Under the pieces are notes generated by a model. That model was not told where the DNA came from and made no database searches. It saw only the letters and a program-made list of their open reading frames with translations. Below, one piece after another: positions 16,260 through 24,657 of a DNA stretch of 37,640 nucleotides. How positions within the stretch are numbered: the stretch's first letter is position 1; each line of letters begins with the position of its first letter. The position numbers and the translations under genes were made by a program. The stretch covers positions 1 through 37,640 of the forward strand of contig JAJXWR010000018.1 in assembly GCA_021781515.1 (NCBI GenBank), written 5' to 3'. The DNA comes from Pseudomonadota bacterium. Lineage in GTDB: Bacteria; Pseudomonadota; Gammaproteobacteria; Pseudomonadales; Moraxellaceae.

Positions 16260-17785
16260 GAACCGCAAAAGTGAACCATAAAGCTGCAGTACAGTGTCTG
16301 TTTCTGATGTTGTTGTTGATACTGGCCCGAGGCAGTGACGCCGGGCTGCAGGCTGAACTCAACCAATGGATGGGGGCGGGAGGCTACAGTAATTACACCA
16401 ATGCCGGGGTTTATCACAATCAGTACGGTGGCTACTGGACGGGCGGTGCCTTGTCGGTACGTACACCCAATCGCCAGGTGGGGCAGTTGTTCAGCTACAC
16501 ACCGCCGCATTTTTCCGGGGGATGCAGTGGAATTGATATGGAACTGGGTGGTTTTAATTTTGTCAATAAAGATGAAATTGTTCAGCAATTACGCGCTATT
16601 GGACAAAATGCCAAAATGCTGGCCTATAACCTGGCGATCAAGTATGTTTCGGCTTTACTGGCCGATACCATGGACTGGGTCAAGGATAAGGCCGATTTTC
16701 TGAATCAGTTACAGATGGATTCCTGTACGGCGGCACAAAATGTGCTGAGTGCCGGGTTTTCAGCCGTGGGAATGCCGAGTTATCAACAAATCAACGATGC
16801 AGAAGACCGGGAAGTCTGCATTGATCGACAGGTGGTCAATGGTGGCATGACCCGGGATCAGGCACAGGCCAGTTGTGGCCGAGGAGGCAGTCGTCCGGGG
16901 GTTCTGGCCAGCGATCCTGAACATTTTACCCAGGGTAATCTTGCCTGGTATGTATTGATGCAATCCCCTGTATTTCAGAATGATCCGAAATTAGCAGAGT
17001 GGATCATGAATCTGACGGGGACTATCGTCTTGAACCGTGATCCTGCACTGGGGAGTGATGCCGCCGCAGAAGCTGCCTATTATCCGGGCATGTTGTATAC
17101 CGCCTGTGAAACCAGTCACAACTGCCTGAATGCAGACGGCAAAGCCTTATTGAATGCCCTGATCGGAACACCTTCTGCGGGGTCGGTCCCTGTTGCTCTC
17201 TGGAGTTGCCAGAATCTGCGTGCCAGTGCAGACGGATGTCAACTATTGTCAGCAGCACCGGTCCAGGTCAGTCTGCAAGCGTTGGCACAACATAATCTGG
17301 CACAGGTGTTGACCACGGAATTAGGCAGTATCATGCAGAAACTGTCCAATCCAAAAAGCACACTTAATAATCAGGAAAAAGCCTTGATTGAACAGTCGGC
17401 GATGCCCCTTTATCGCTACGTTCTGGCGTCTCAAACATTTTTTCACAGTCAGGACCCCGATCCCCAGGTGAAAAACTATTTACGCATGTTGGCTCAGCAT
17501 ATTGTGGCGAGCAATATAGAAGCATTGATTGGTCAGGCACGTCTGGTTTTTGGCCTCGGAAAAGTCAATCCTGCGGAGGATGCCAAGGTAAAAATGTACC
17601 TGGATCATCTGGAACATCTGGGAGCGGCGGTAGCCTCCTATGAAGTAGATGCGCAAACACAAATGCAGGCACAACTCAACCTGATGCATGATGCCCAGTT
17701 GTATGAACAGGCGCTGGTGGGACGCATCAGTAGTAATTTCATGGCCGCTGCATTATTTAATCATGGGGGTGCGAGTGGACTTTAG
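16256..17785 (+). CDS. traH: Type-F pilus assembly protein TraH
   Basis: 509 residues (F TraH 458), starting at GTG 16256 in a GTGA overlap with the traF stop. The signal peptide ends near GSDAG. TraH landmarks are SVRTPNRQVGQLFSYTPPHF, GCSGIDMELGGFNFVN and the C-terminal LGAAVASYEVDAQ region. The segment around 109-120 (NAKMLAYNLAIK) and the Cys residues at 148 and onwards fit the family. TraH is periplasmic and acts with TraF, TraW, TraU and TrbC in pilus assembly. The start of traG lies inside its final codons. Confidence 0.93.
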   Translation: MRTAKVNHKAAVQCLFLMLLLILARGSDAGLQAELNQWMGAGGYSNYTNAGVYHNQYGGYWTGGALSVRTPNRQVGQLFSYTPPHFSGGCSGIDMELGGFNFVNKDEIVQQLRAIGQNAKMLAYNLAIKYVSALLADTMDWVKDKADFLNQLQMDSCTAAQNVLSAGFSAVGMPSYQQINDAEDREVCIDRQVVNGGMTRDQAQASCGRGGSRPGVLASDPEHFTQGNLAWYVLMQSPVFQNDPKLAEWIMNLTGTIVLNRDPALGSDAAAEAAYYPGMLYTACETSHNCLNADGKALLNALIGTPSAGSVPVALWSCQNLRASADGCQLLSAAPVQVSLQALAQHNLAQVLTTELGSIMQKLSNPKSTLNNQEKALIEQSAMPLYRYVLASQTFFHSQDPDPQVKNYLRMLAQHIVASNIEALIGQARLVFGLGKVNPAEDAKVKMYLDHLEHLGAAVASYEVDAQTQMQAQLNLMHDAQLYEQALVGRISSNFMAAALFNHGGASGL

Positions 17786-20189
17786 TATTTTCTGTTTTGG
17801 TGATGGTGATTTTTTAACCAGTCTGTTTCGTGCGGTGGCCTCCATGACAGGCAGTGGGGATTTTCGCTTTGCCTTGATGCTGGTGGTGAGCTATGCCTTT
17901 TTGACTTTGCTCATGATGGGAATGTTGCGTGGCCAACTGCTCGATTTACGCTGGTTTTTTGGAGTCATGCTGATTTATAGCCTGTGTTTGTTACCCAGGG
18001 TAAACGTGAGTGTCGAGGATCGGCTACAAGGGGGCTGGGGTGGGGCACCGGTAGTGCATGTGGTGGGCAATGTGCCTATAGGGCTGGCATTTATCGCCAG
18101 TACCAGCAGTAAACTGGGAGACTGGTTGACAGAGACACTGGAAACTGTACTGAGTTTACCAGGGGGGTTGAACTATCTGGACAATGGGCCACTTTTTGCC
18201 AGTTCCGTGGTCTCCTCCATCAACCAGTTTCAGATCGCTAATCCGGATACGGCCTATGGACTGAACAATTTCTGGCATAACTGTGCTTTTTACGACATGG
18301 AACTGGGATTTTATAGTATGCAGGATCTGGCCGATGCCAGTGACCTGGAGGATTTTTTTCGTACCCGGTCTGCCGGGAATCGAGGGTTTGATTACGTGGA
18401 TACCCAAGGACAACATCAGATTGTTGACTGTAACAAAGCGTTCAGTGGGTATCTGGATCAGGACATTCAACTGGCAGTAACGGCCGGGCTTGGGGTACTG
18501 CCCTGGCAACAACAGGCAGTGGAAACCACGAAAGTCATCAGTACAGCGGCCAGTGCGTTGCCGATTGCTTTTCAGTATTTGTCGGGTCTGGCTCTTAGTG
18601 GGTCGCAAGCCCTGACCCAGGCGGCCATGATTAACAGTTTTTCTAATGGGTTACAGGGGTTTTCGGCAGAGGCCAATGCCTCGGCAGCAGTGACCGGTTA
18701 TGCACAGGCTGTTGCCGAGCAGCAACGCAGTATTGATTATGGTGTGCTGAGTAAAATTTCTGCAAAAACATTGCCGGTATTGCGTGATTTAATTGAAGGT
18801 TTTATTGATTGCCTGTTTCCGGTAGTGGCGATCTGGAGTCTGTTGCCAGGGGGGTATCGGGCACTGGGTAATTATTTTCGGGCACAGGTGTGGATTGCCC
18901 TCTGGCCACCGGTGTATTCCGTATTAAATTATGCCGTTACTTTTTTTTCGGCGATTGCCTCCCAAAAAGCCCTGCAAGTGTGCGCTGCCGGATACAACTG
19001 CGTCCCCTCCTATACCTTGGCGACCTTGCACGGATTTCAGCAGGAACTGCACTTGCATGCGACCATCGCCGGATTTTTGATGACCTCAATTCCCATGATT
19101 TCCTGGTTAATCGTCAGCCAGTCTGCTGCCATGCTCTCTGCCGTAGCCGGCCGGGTCATGGATGGTTATGCGCAGCCGGCGGCCCAAGCGGCGCATGCGC
19201 TGGCTACGGGCAATATCAGTCAGGGAACTTTGCAACTGGATAATATTCAAGCGTGGCATCAAAACAGTGCACCCGTCAACCAACAGGGATTTTTCAGTAC
19301 GGATTCTGGAAATTTCACCGTCCGCAGCACCGCGTCGGGGGCCGTGGCGCAACAACAATTGTCGCAACTGGCCATTGGTAATCAATGGGTTGACTCGATT
19401 GACCGATCCTACAGCCAGGCGCATGAACTGGCCAAAGCCCAGGTAGCACGGACTGAACAAGATTATTTGCAGAGTCAACAAAAACTGTATAGTCTGTTGA
19501 CTTCGACGGCGGATGCGGTTGACCGAAGTACTGCACACCACCAAGGTCATAGTACCACTAGAGATTCTGCTACAGAAACCATGCAGCACCACATGGACAA
19601 TGCACTGCGTGGTTTTTCCAAAAATGCCACGCATTCAGAGGATTTCAGCCATAATTTTCGCGTATCAGGTCAGTTTGGTCTGAATTTTTCCGCAGAGAAT
19701 GCCTCGAACCTGTCAGCAGAGGGATTGTCCTTCAAAGCCGGCTTAATGTATGACGCCGTCGCAAAAAATTCGGATCTGACACAGTCACAGCATCTGGATA
19801 ATTTTGTGCACAGTGATGAATATGCGAATGCCATCAAAGCCTCGGAACATGATCTCAGCACCCGCATTGATGAAACTGCCAGCAGTACCCTGCATCGGCA
19901 ATTGCATGAAGTACAGGCTCAGCAGCAACAGGTCGATAAAGAACAGACGCAATATACCGAGGCGGTGTCCAATGAACAGAAAACAGCGCAGCGTTGGCAG
20001 CAAGTACAGTCTCATCATGAGGAAATTCGCTACGCACTGGGCAATGCTTTACTGGAACAGATGCAGCAACAGGGAGTTGACTGGCAAAAAGGCCTGGATG
20101 ACCTCTCACGTCAGCACGCCAGTGTCGAGGCAGAGTCCATTCGCCATTGGTTGAATCAATTACTCGATCAGCAAAAAAATCAGCCCTGA
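17763..20189 (+). CDS. traG: Mating-pair formation protein TraG
   Basis: 808 residues from ATG 17763 (F TraG is 938). The N-terminal part is a polytopic inner-membrane domain: segments near 35-60, 68-90, 105-125 and 340-480, including LIEGFIDCLFPVVAIWSLLPGG. The C-terminal 330 residues are a polar, Gln/Ser/His-rich, coiled-coil-prone periplasmic region (HEVQAQQQQVDKEQTQY) as in TraG, whose C-terminus in F takes part in mating-pair stabilisation and entry exclusion. It starts within traH. It is the last gene of the operon: traS, traT, traD and traI do not follow, and its stop overlaps the convergent plsC stop by 10 nt. Confidence 0.9.
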   Translation: MGVRVDFSIFCFGDGDFLTSLFRAVASMTGSGDFRFALMLVVSYAFLTLLMMGMLRGQLLDLRWFFGVMLIYSLCLLPRVNVSVEDRLQGGWGGAPVVHVVGNVPIGLAFIASTSSKLGDWLTETLETVLSLPGGLNYLDNGPLFASSVVSSINQFQIANPDTAYGLNNFWHNCAFYDMELGFYSMQDLADASDLEDFFRTRSAGNRGFDYVDTQGQHQIVDCNKAFSGYLDQDIQLAVTAGLGVLPWQQQAVETTKVISTAASALPIAFQYLSGLALSGSQALTQAAMINSFSNGLQGFSAEANASAAVTGYAQAVAEQQRSIDYGVLSKISAKTLPVLRDLIEGFIDCLFPVVAIWSLLPGGYRALGNYFRAQVWIALWPPVYSVLNYAVTFFSAIASQKALQVCAAGYNCVPSYTLATLHGFQQELHLHATIAGFLMTSIPMISWLIVSQSAAMLSAVAGRVMDGYAQPAAQAAHALATGNISQGTLQLDNIQAWHQNSAPVNQQGFFSTDSGNFTVRSTASGAVAQQQLSQLAIGNQWVDSIDRSYSQAHELAKAQVARTEQDYLQSQQKLYSLLTSTADAVDRSTAHHQGHSTTRDSATETMQHHMDNALRGFSKNATHSEDFSHNFRVSGQFGLNFSAENASNLSAEGLSFKAGLMYDAVAKNSDLTQSQHLDNFVHSDEYANAIKASEHDLSTRIDETASSTLHRQLHEVQAQQQQVDKEQTQYTEAVSNEQKTAQRWQQVQSHHEEIRYALGNALLEQMQQQGVDWQKGLDDLSRQHASVEAESIRHWLNQLLDQQKNQP

Positions 20190-20914
20190 CCGAGTTCCCT
20201 GCGAATGGCTGTCTCGGCCTGAGCCACCAGTTGTTCTGCCGTGGCCGCCGGCAGCGCCGGCAGAACGGTCCAGCGAATCTGGAAAATTGTTCCTAGTGGA
20301 AAGTGGCGCAGACTGCCCATGCGCCAGGCACCGTCAATGGCGACGGGAATAACAACGGCATCCGGTGCGTTTTTCAGGAGCATTTTGACGCCAGCGGTTG
20401 CAAAGAGTTGTAACTGACCGTCACGTGCCCGGGTTCCCTCGGGAAAAATGACCGCCGCACGGGTTTCCTGTTGGATAAGTTTGCCAAGGCGGGCAATCTC
20501 CCTTAAAGATTGTCGGGGATCCTGACGATCAATCAAGGCGGCACCGCTGTGGCGTAAATTATAGGAAATGCTCGGCAAACCACGTCCCAGTTCTATTTTG
20601 GATACAAATACCGGATCCTGCTGACGAAAAAGCCACGAAATGCCAGAAATATCAATTTGATTCTGATGATTGGCAACAATAATCAACGGCTTGTCGGTGG
20701 GAGGCTTCTCTTTATAAATCAAGACGGGGCGAATGCCCAGCAGCCAGATGCAATGCAGAAGACACCAGTTCAGTGCCGATGCCATACGTCGCCGGGCCGA
20801 TTCCCCACGGCTATATAGGGCTGCCCACTGTAAAACATGAAAAACCAGTAATAACCCGGCCCACACCGTCAGGTAAAGCGGAGAAAGCAGCAATCCTGTG
20901 CAATAACGTAGCAT
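20180..20914 (-). CDS. plsC: 1-acyl-sn-glycerol-3-phosphate acyltransferase
   Basis: 244 residues, the size of E. coli PlsC (245). It transfers an acyl group to lysophosphatidic acid to make phosphatidic acid, the precursor of membrane phospholipids. Motifs are ANHQNQIDI (HX4D, His83/Asp88), SKIELGRGLPSISYNLRHSGAALIDR and FPEGTRARDG (157-166), with VVIPVAIDGAW near the end. An N-terminal membrane segment (about 7-28) anchors it to the inner membrane. It is convergent with traG and marks return to ordinary chromosomal genes. No strong Shine-Dalgarno is visible; AGGA lies rather far (about 13 nt) from the ATG. Confidence 0.93.
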   Translation of the reverse strand: MLRYCTGLLLSPLYLTVWAGLLLVFHVLQWAALYSRGESARRRMASALNWCLLHCIWLLGIRPVLIYKEKPPTDKPLIIVANHQNQIDISGISWLFRQQDPVFVSKIELGRGLPSISYNLRHSGAALIDRQDPRQSLREIARLGKLIQQETRAAVIFPEGTRARDGQLQLFATAGVKMLLKNAPDAVVIPVAIDGAWRMGSLRHFPLGTIFQIRWTVLPALPAATAEQLVAQAETAIRRELGQG

Positions 20915-21173
20915 AACGTCTGTTTATCCTGTGGGATATAGAAAAAATAGTGGCCACTAGGTTAGCATTTTCTATCAAGAAAATCTAAATCAGGTGATTG
21001 TGCCCACGTTTGGAGAAAACAGTTTTTGATTGCTATTGCTGTGGATAATTGATTTAACTTTCTGATTAGTCGAGCAGATCCACCAAGTAGACACGCCATG
21101 AACCAACGAGGTTATCAATGATTTAATGTTTTTGCTGAAGTAGCAGAGGTCAGTAGTTGATACCAGACAAATT

Positions 21174-21194
21174 AAAAAGGGCGGTTGCCCGCCC
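21174..21194 (-). terminator. Intrinsic terminator of small RNA copy 1
   Basis: Perfect 6-bp GC stem (GGGCGG 21179-21184 with CCGCCC 21189-21194, four-base loop) followed on the minus strand by a U-tract (plus-strand AAAAA 21174-21178). The same stem and loop end small RNA copy 2. Confidence 0.85.
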
Positions 21195-21335
21195 CGTTTA
21201 CTGGAGTGTCAGCATCCTGCCAACTTTCCGTAACGCCTCCTTGCCCTCATCCTTAAGTATCTCGCCATCCCGGCGATTTATCATCATCCCTGCATTCTAC
21301 AGTCCTTTGCATTTCCTGTCAGCATCCTGCCAACA
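21174..21335 (-). ncRNA. CsrB/RsmY/RsmZ-type CsrA-sequestering small RNA, copy 1
   Basis: On the minus strand an RNA of about 162 nt is predicted, from an extended -10 promoter (21341-21368) to an intrinsic terminator (21174-21194). It has no convincing open frame but carries nine GGA motifs (random expectation about 2-3). Several have the AGGA form, and the 5' end GGCAGGATGCTGACAGGA could place one between short complementary arms. That is the signature of RNAs that bind many CsrA/RsmA dimers. A perfect GacA-type box lies about 180 nt upstream of the start (21511-21532). The 5' end and terminator closely resemble copy 2. The exact 5' end is a prediction. It is a family-level call from architecture, as primary sequence in this class is not conserved. 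Confidence 0.75.
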
Positions 21336-21340
21336 CGTAT

Positions 21341-21368
21341 AGATTACCATAACAGGGCGTTAATGCAA
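21341..21368 (-). promoter_or_regulatory. Predicted promoter of small RNA copy 1
   Basis: On the minus strand, TTGCAT (21363-21368), a 16-nt spacer and TAATCT (21341-21346), preceded by TG one base away (extended -10, TGGTAATCT). Transcription is expected to start near 21334. Copy 2 has the same spacing and extended -10 layout. Confidence 0.5.
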
Positions 21369-21510
21369 GGGGGTTGCTTTGGACATGTTGTGCATGAGTT
21401 GATAAACAAAAACAAGAGTGCCAGATAACATTTCTTTAGAATCATTGAGTTAATGTGATTTATTCACTGATTTTCCTGAATAGGCCGCTGGCTGGCAGAT
21501 TGCTTATATC

Positions 21511-21532
21511 CGTGTAAGCAAATGCTTACACG
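21511..21532 (-). promoter_or_regulatory. GacA/LetA/UvrY box, perfect palindrome
   Basis: TGTAAGCAAATGCTTACA at 21513-21530 matches the GacA upstream activating consensus TGTAAG-N6-CTTACA at every fixed position. The palindrome extends to 10-bp arms (21511-21520 and 21523-21532). It lies about 180-195 bp upstream of the predicted start of small RNA copy 1; a long linker between this box and the promoter is known for Pseudomonas rsmZ. It implies control by a BarA/UvrY (GacS/GacA) two-component system. Confidence 0.8.
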
Positions 21533-21762
21533 AAATAAACGGACAAAAGATGAAAACGTGGGGTTGGTGTTTGAGAAGTATACGGCAAACCAGATAATTA
21601 CATAAAAAACCATGAATAATAATTGGAGTAATTTTGGTAAAGTTATTCGATAGGTAATAAACGGCAATAAACAGATGAATTAAATGTTTATTGATGATAA
21701 TCAATAAATTGCATTTATAAGTAGAGGGTATTGTTTGGCGGCACGGTGGGATATCAGCAAAT

Positions 21763-21783
21763 AAAAAGGGCGGTTGCCCGCCC
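21763..21783 (-). terminator. Intrinsic terminator of small RNA copy 2
   Basis: GGGCGG (21768-21773) pairs with CCGCCC (21778-21783) around a four-base loop. On the minus strand it is followed by a U-tract (plus-strand AAAAA 21763-21767). Stem and loop are identical to the terminator of copy 1. Confidence 0.85.
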
Positions 21784-21953
21784 TGTTTCAGAAATGAACA
21801 AATCCTTTATGTGCATACTGATGTTGCCTCCCTGCACTCCTCCTTAAGCTCAAGCCAGTCCGCTGTGCTCAATCAATTTCCTGAAGTCCTAATAAATTTT
21901 GCCGCTACCGATTTGCCAATCCATTGCAATCCCTGTCAGCTCCCTGCCGACAT
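21763..21953 (-). ncRNA. CsrB/RsmY/RsmZ-type CsrA-sequestering small RNA, copy 2
   Basis: Minus-strand RNA of about 191 nt between an extended -10 promoter (21959-21986) and a terminator (21763-21783). It has ten GGA motifs, including AAGGAGGAG and several AGGGA forms, and no coding potential that I can support. Its 5' part (GGCAGGGAGCTGACAGGGA) parallels copy 1, and a CTTAAGGA motif in the middle is also shared, so the two are diverged duplicates. A partial GacA box is found at 22111-22128. Its likely role is to titrate CsrA/RsmA redundantly with copy 1, as RsmY and RsmZ do. The 5' end is predicted, not measured. Confidence 0.72.
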
Positions 21954-21958
21954 CAATG

Positions 21959-21986
21959 ATTCTATCAGAGCATTATGATAAATCAA
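21959..21986 (-). promoter_or_regulatory. Predicted promoter of small RNA copy 2
   Basis: Minus strand TTGATT (21981-21986), 16-nt spacer, TAGAAT (21959-21964; five of six match to TATAAT) with the extended element TG one base upstream. Start expected near 21952. Confidence 0.6.
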
Positions 21987-22110
21987 TGACAGCCCACATT
22001 GATATAAAATGTATCTAATGATATGGATGTCAAGCTAATTAAATATTTTTATGATATTCAGCCAGTTGATTGACGTCAATTTAATTGATTAAGACAATTC
22101 CGACACGTCT

Positions 22111-22128
22111 TATCAGAAAATGCTTACA
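22111..22128 (-). promoter_or_regulatory. Partial GacA-type box upstream of small RNA copy 2
   Basis: TATCAG-AAAATG-CTTACA: one half-site is perfect, and the other matches four of six positions of TGTAAG. It lies about 160-175 bp upstream of the predicted start of copy 2, similar to the box-promoter distance of copy 1, which supports a real site. Confidence 0.5.
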
Positions 22129-22198
22129 AGGATTAACACTGTTGTGGCCGAATCAATCAAAGTGAGTGTGTTTAACTGAAGGAGAGGTACCAAGTGGT

Positions 22199-24055
22199 CT
22201 AGTGATCAGGTTCAGGGTCTGCTGCCGACGATGTACTGAACAGTAGATGCTGAGCTTTAATCTGTTTATGCAGTTCAATTTGTTGTTGCAGTAGTTGGGT
22301 TTGTCGTTGAACATTCGATTCTTCCTGCAAAGTGCGTGTCAGTATTTTTTTTTGTTCTTCGAGTTCAAGTAACTGCAGGCGGGCATTGAGAATTCTCAGG
22401 GTTTGCTCGGGATCCGGTTCCGACCCGGGGGATTGCTGATCCGCCAGATGCGCCAGGATTTCTCCGTTGGGGGTTTGATGCCATAACGCCAACAGGGCAG
22501 GCATTTGCAGGTCGGGATAGTGCTGCAGCATTTCAATGACTTCAGCCAGTAATACAAGACGCGGCTGAGCAGGATCTGTGAGGCGGGGAAGTTGAAGACG
22601 ACTGGCCAGTTGCGGGTTATGCAGAAGAAAACGTAAGGCATGGTCAATCAAGGTGTTTATGCCAGTGCGAGGGGTGAAAGTGCTTCTGGAGTTGATTCGG
22701 GGGGGCGTTCCGGAAGGGAGGCCAGACGCAGTCATCGGATTTTTTTTGTTGGCTGTGAAAGATATTCCGGTTGAACGATGGGGGAGTTCAAGGCCCGTCA
22801 GGCCGCTGACGGATTCGAGGCGTTGGGTGAGCAGATCTCGGTAAATGCCGGCAGGCATCTCGGCCAATAAGTGACGGATATTTTGCACCAGGGTTACTTT
22901 GTCTTCGAGAATCTCCAGGTTCAGTCCACTACTTTGTTGCCTGAAGATAAAATCAGAGAGACTTTCACTGTGCTCCAGTCGTTCAGCAAAACGTGCTGGG
23001 CCTTCACGACGTACCAGTGAATCCGGGTCTTCGTTGTCGGGCAGAAACACAAAACTGATTTTTTTACCTTCCTGTAATACTGGAATACAGGTTAATACGG
23101 CCTTCCAGGCGGCTTTTCTGCCCGCCGCATCGCCATCAAAACAAAAACAGATCCGATCGACGAGACGGAACATTTTCAGCAGATGTTGACTACTGGTGGC
23201 GGTTCCCAAGGTAGCAACGGCAAACCGGAGGTTATGTTGGGCCAGAGCAATGACATCCAAATACCCTTCCACCACGAGCAGCATCTCCAGTTTGCCGGCC
23301 TGCCGGGCTTCGTAGAGGCCATAAAGCTCCTGGCTTTTATAGAAAATAATGGATTCAGGAGAATTGAGGTATTTGGGTTTGTCCTTATTCAGTACGCGGC
23401 CGCCGAAGGCAATGACTTTTCCTTGCAGGTTGCGGATAGGAAATATTATCCGGTCGCGCAGTGCATCATAATGCCCTTCGCGATCTTTACGTTCGACCAG
23501 TAAGCCGGCAGCGACGAGACTGTCTCTGAATGCCGGGGGAAATTTTGCTGCGGCAAGGAAGTCCCATCCCGGTGGTGCATAACCTAAATGAAATTCTTTG
23601 GCGATCTGGCCAGTGACACCCCGATCCTGCAGGTATTTTATGGCGTTGTGCCGTGTCGGGTGATTTTTAAGCTGCTGGCGGTAGAGTTCATCAACCCAGG
23701 TGAGTGCGGTTATTAACGCCTGACTCTGTTCAAGGAGTGAACTTTGTTCCGGTGATTGTTCCGGAAGTACCAGTCCGGCACCCTGAGCCAGTTGCCGCAG
23801 TGCGTCCATAAAGCCGAGGTGCTGATGGTTCATGAGAAAACTGAGTGCATTGCCCGAGGCACCACAGCCAAAACAGTAGTAAAACTGTTTATCAGGATTG
23901 ACCGTAAAAGAAGGGGTTTTTTCCTGATGAAACGGGCAACAGGCGGTATAGTTTTTTCCGGTACGACGCAGCTTGACCTGACGATCCACCAGAATGACCA
24001 AATCAGTACGTTCAATCACCTGATTTATAAAGGACGAATCAATCCGTTGGGACAT
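22199..24055 (-). CDS. dnaG: DNA primase DnaG
   Basis: 618 residues from ATG 24055 (E. coli 581). It synthesises RNA primers at the replication fork. The N-terminal zinc-binding domain is clear (Cys40, His43, Cys61, Cys64 in ACCPFHQEKTPSF and YYCFGCGASG). The RNA polymerase core follows (GFGYAPP-like segment, FGGRVLNKDKPKYLNSPE), then the Toprim motifs LLVVEGYLDVIAL and CFDGDAAGRKAA. The C-terminal helicase-binding domain is longer and diverged. The frame extends five codons to a GTG at 24070, but ATG 24055 matches the family N-terminus. It is the last gene of the rpsU-yqeY-dnaG operon; rpoD, which often follows, is absent. Confidence 0.97.
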   Translation of the reverse strand: MSQRIDSSFINQVIERTDLVILVDRQVKLRRTGKNYTACCPFHQEKTPSFTVNPDKQFYYCFGCGASGNALSFLMNHQHLGFMDALRQLAQGAGLVLPEQSPEQSSLLEQSQALITALTWVDELYRQQLKNHPTRHNAIKYLQDRGVTGQIAKEFHLGYAPPGWDFLAAAKFPPAFRDSLVAAGLLVERKDREGHYDALRDRIIFPIRNLQGKVIAFGGRVLNKDKPKYLNSPESIIFYKSQELYGLYEARQAGKLEMLLVVEGYLDVIALAQHNLRFAVATLGTATSSQHLLKMFRLVDRICFCFDGDAAGRKAAWKAVLTCIPVLQEGKKISFVFLPDNEDPDSLVRREGPARFAERLEHSESLSDFIFRQQSSGLNLEILEDKVTLVQNIRHLLAEMPAGIYRDLLTQRLESVSGLTGLELPHRSTGISFTANKKNPMTASGLPSGTPPRINSRSTFTPRTGINTLIDHALRFLLHNPQLASRLQLPRLTDPAQPRLVLLAEVIEMLQHYPDLQMPALLALWHQTPNGEILAHLADQQSPGSEPDPEQTLRILNARLQLLELEEQKKILTRTLQEESNVQRQTQLLQQQIELHKQIKAQHLLFSTSSAADPEPDH

Positions 24056-24186
24056 ACAGCGAATTTCCACCCCCGAGGCGTTTCTGATTCAGCGAACACC
24101 TCAGAGACTGACTTCAGGCACAAGCACGATTCATTGGACGGGTAAAAATCTGTTCAATAAAACATTCATGCCTGAGGTCGCATTGC

Positions 24187-24636
24187 TTAACGGGTCAGGC
24201 GCTCTTTGACACGTAAAGAAACGGCCGTCATATCGGCTCGCCCGGCCAACAGTGGTCGAATAATATTCATTACCCTTCCCATGTCCCGTGCTGAAGTGGC
24301 ACCGGTTTCAGCAATAGCCGTAGAAATCAAGTGATCCAACTCAGCATCACTGGCCGGTTCAGGTAAAAAGCGTAGTAATATTTCCAGCTCAGCTTTTTCC
24401 TTGCCGGACAAATCCTCACGCCCGGCCTGATCAAAAGCACTAATGGACTCCCGTCGTTGCTTTACCTGTTTTTCAATGACTACCAGGCAGCGGGCATCAT
24501 CCAGTTCAATCCGTTCATCCACTTCAATCTGTTTAAAGGCGGCATTGAGCAGACGCAACGTGTCTATAGTGGTCTGTTCCCGCGCCTTCATGGCGGCTTT
24601 AAGGGCTTCCATGATGCTTGATTTAAGTGACGGCAC
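24187..24636 (-). CDS. yqeY: GatB/YqeY domain protein
   Basis: 149 residues, the normal length for YqeY. Recognisable from LKAAMKAREQTTIDTLRLLNAAFKQIEVDER (two parts of one helix-rich block), KQVKQRRESISAF, LPEPASDAELD and the GRVMNII segment. The domain is shared with the tail of GatB, suggesting a link to tRNA or aminoacylation, but the precise role is not established. It lies between rpsU and dnaG, a common gammaproteobacterial order, with 21 nt to the rpsU stop. Confidence 0.93.
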   Translation of the reverse strand: MPSLKSSIMEALKAAMKAREQTTIDTLRLLNAAFKQIEVDERIELDDARCLVVIEKQVKQRRESISAFDQAGREDLSGKEKAELEILLRFLPEPASDAELDHLISTAIAETGATSARDMGRVMNIIRPLLAGRADMTAVSLRVKERLTR

Positions 24637-24657
24637 CGAGAAATACTCCTGTACGGA

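Noticed and set aside
21157-21342. Small plus-strand open frame across small RNA copy 1
   Set aside because: It crosses the terminator hairpin of the minus-strand RNA, has no ribosome binding site and no recognisable product.
22160-22198. Short GC-rich stretch after dnaG considered as a tRNA 3' end or attachment site
   Set aside because: No matching 5' half or second copy near the left end of the secretion locus could be found by eye.
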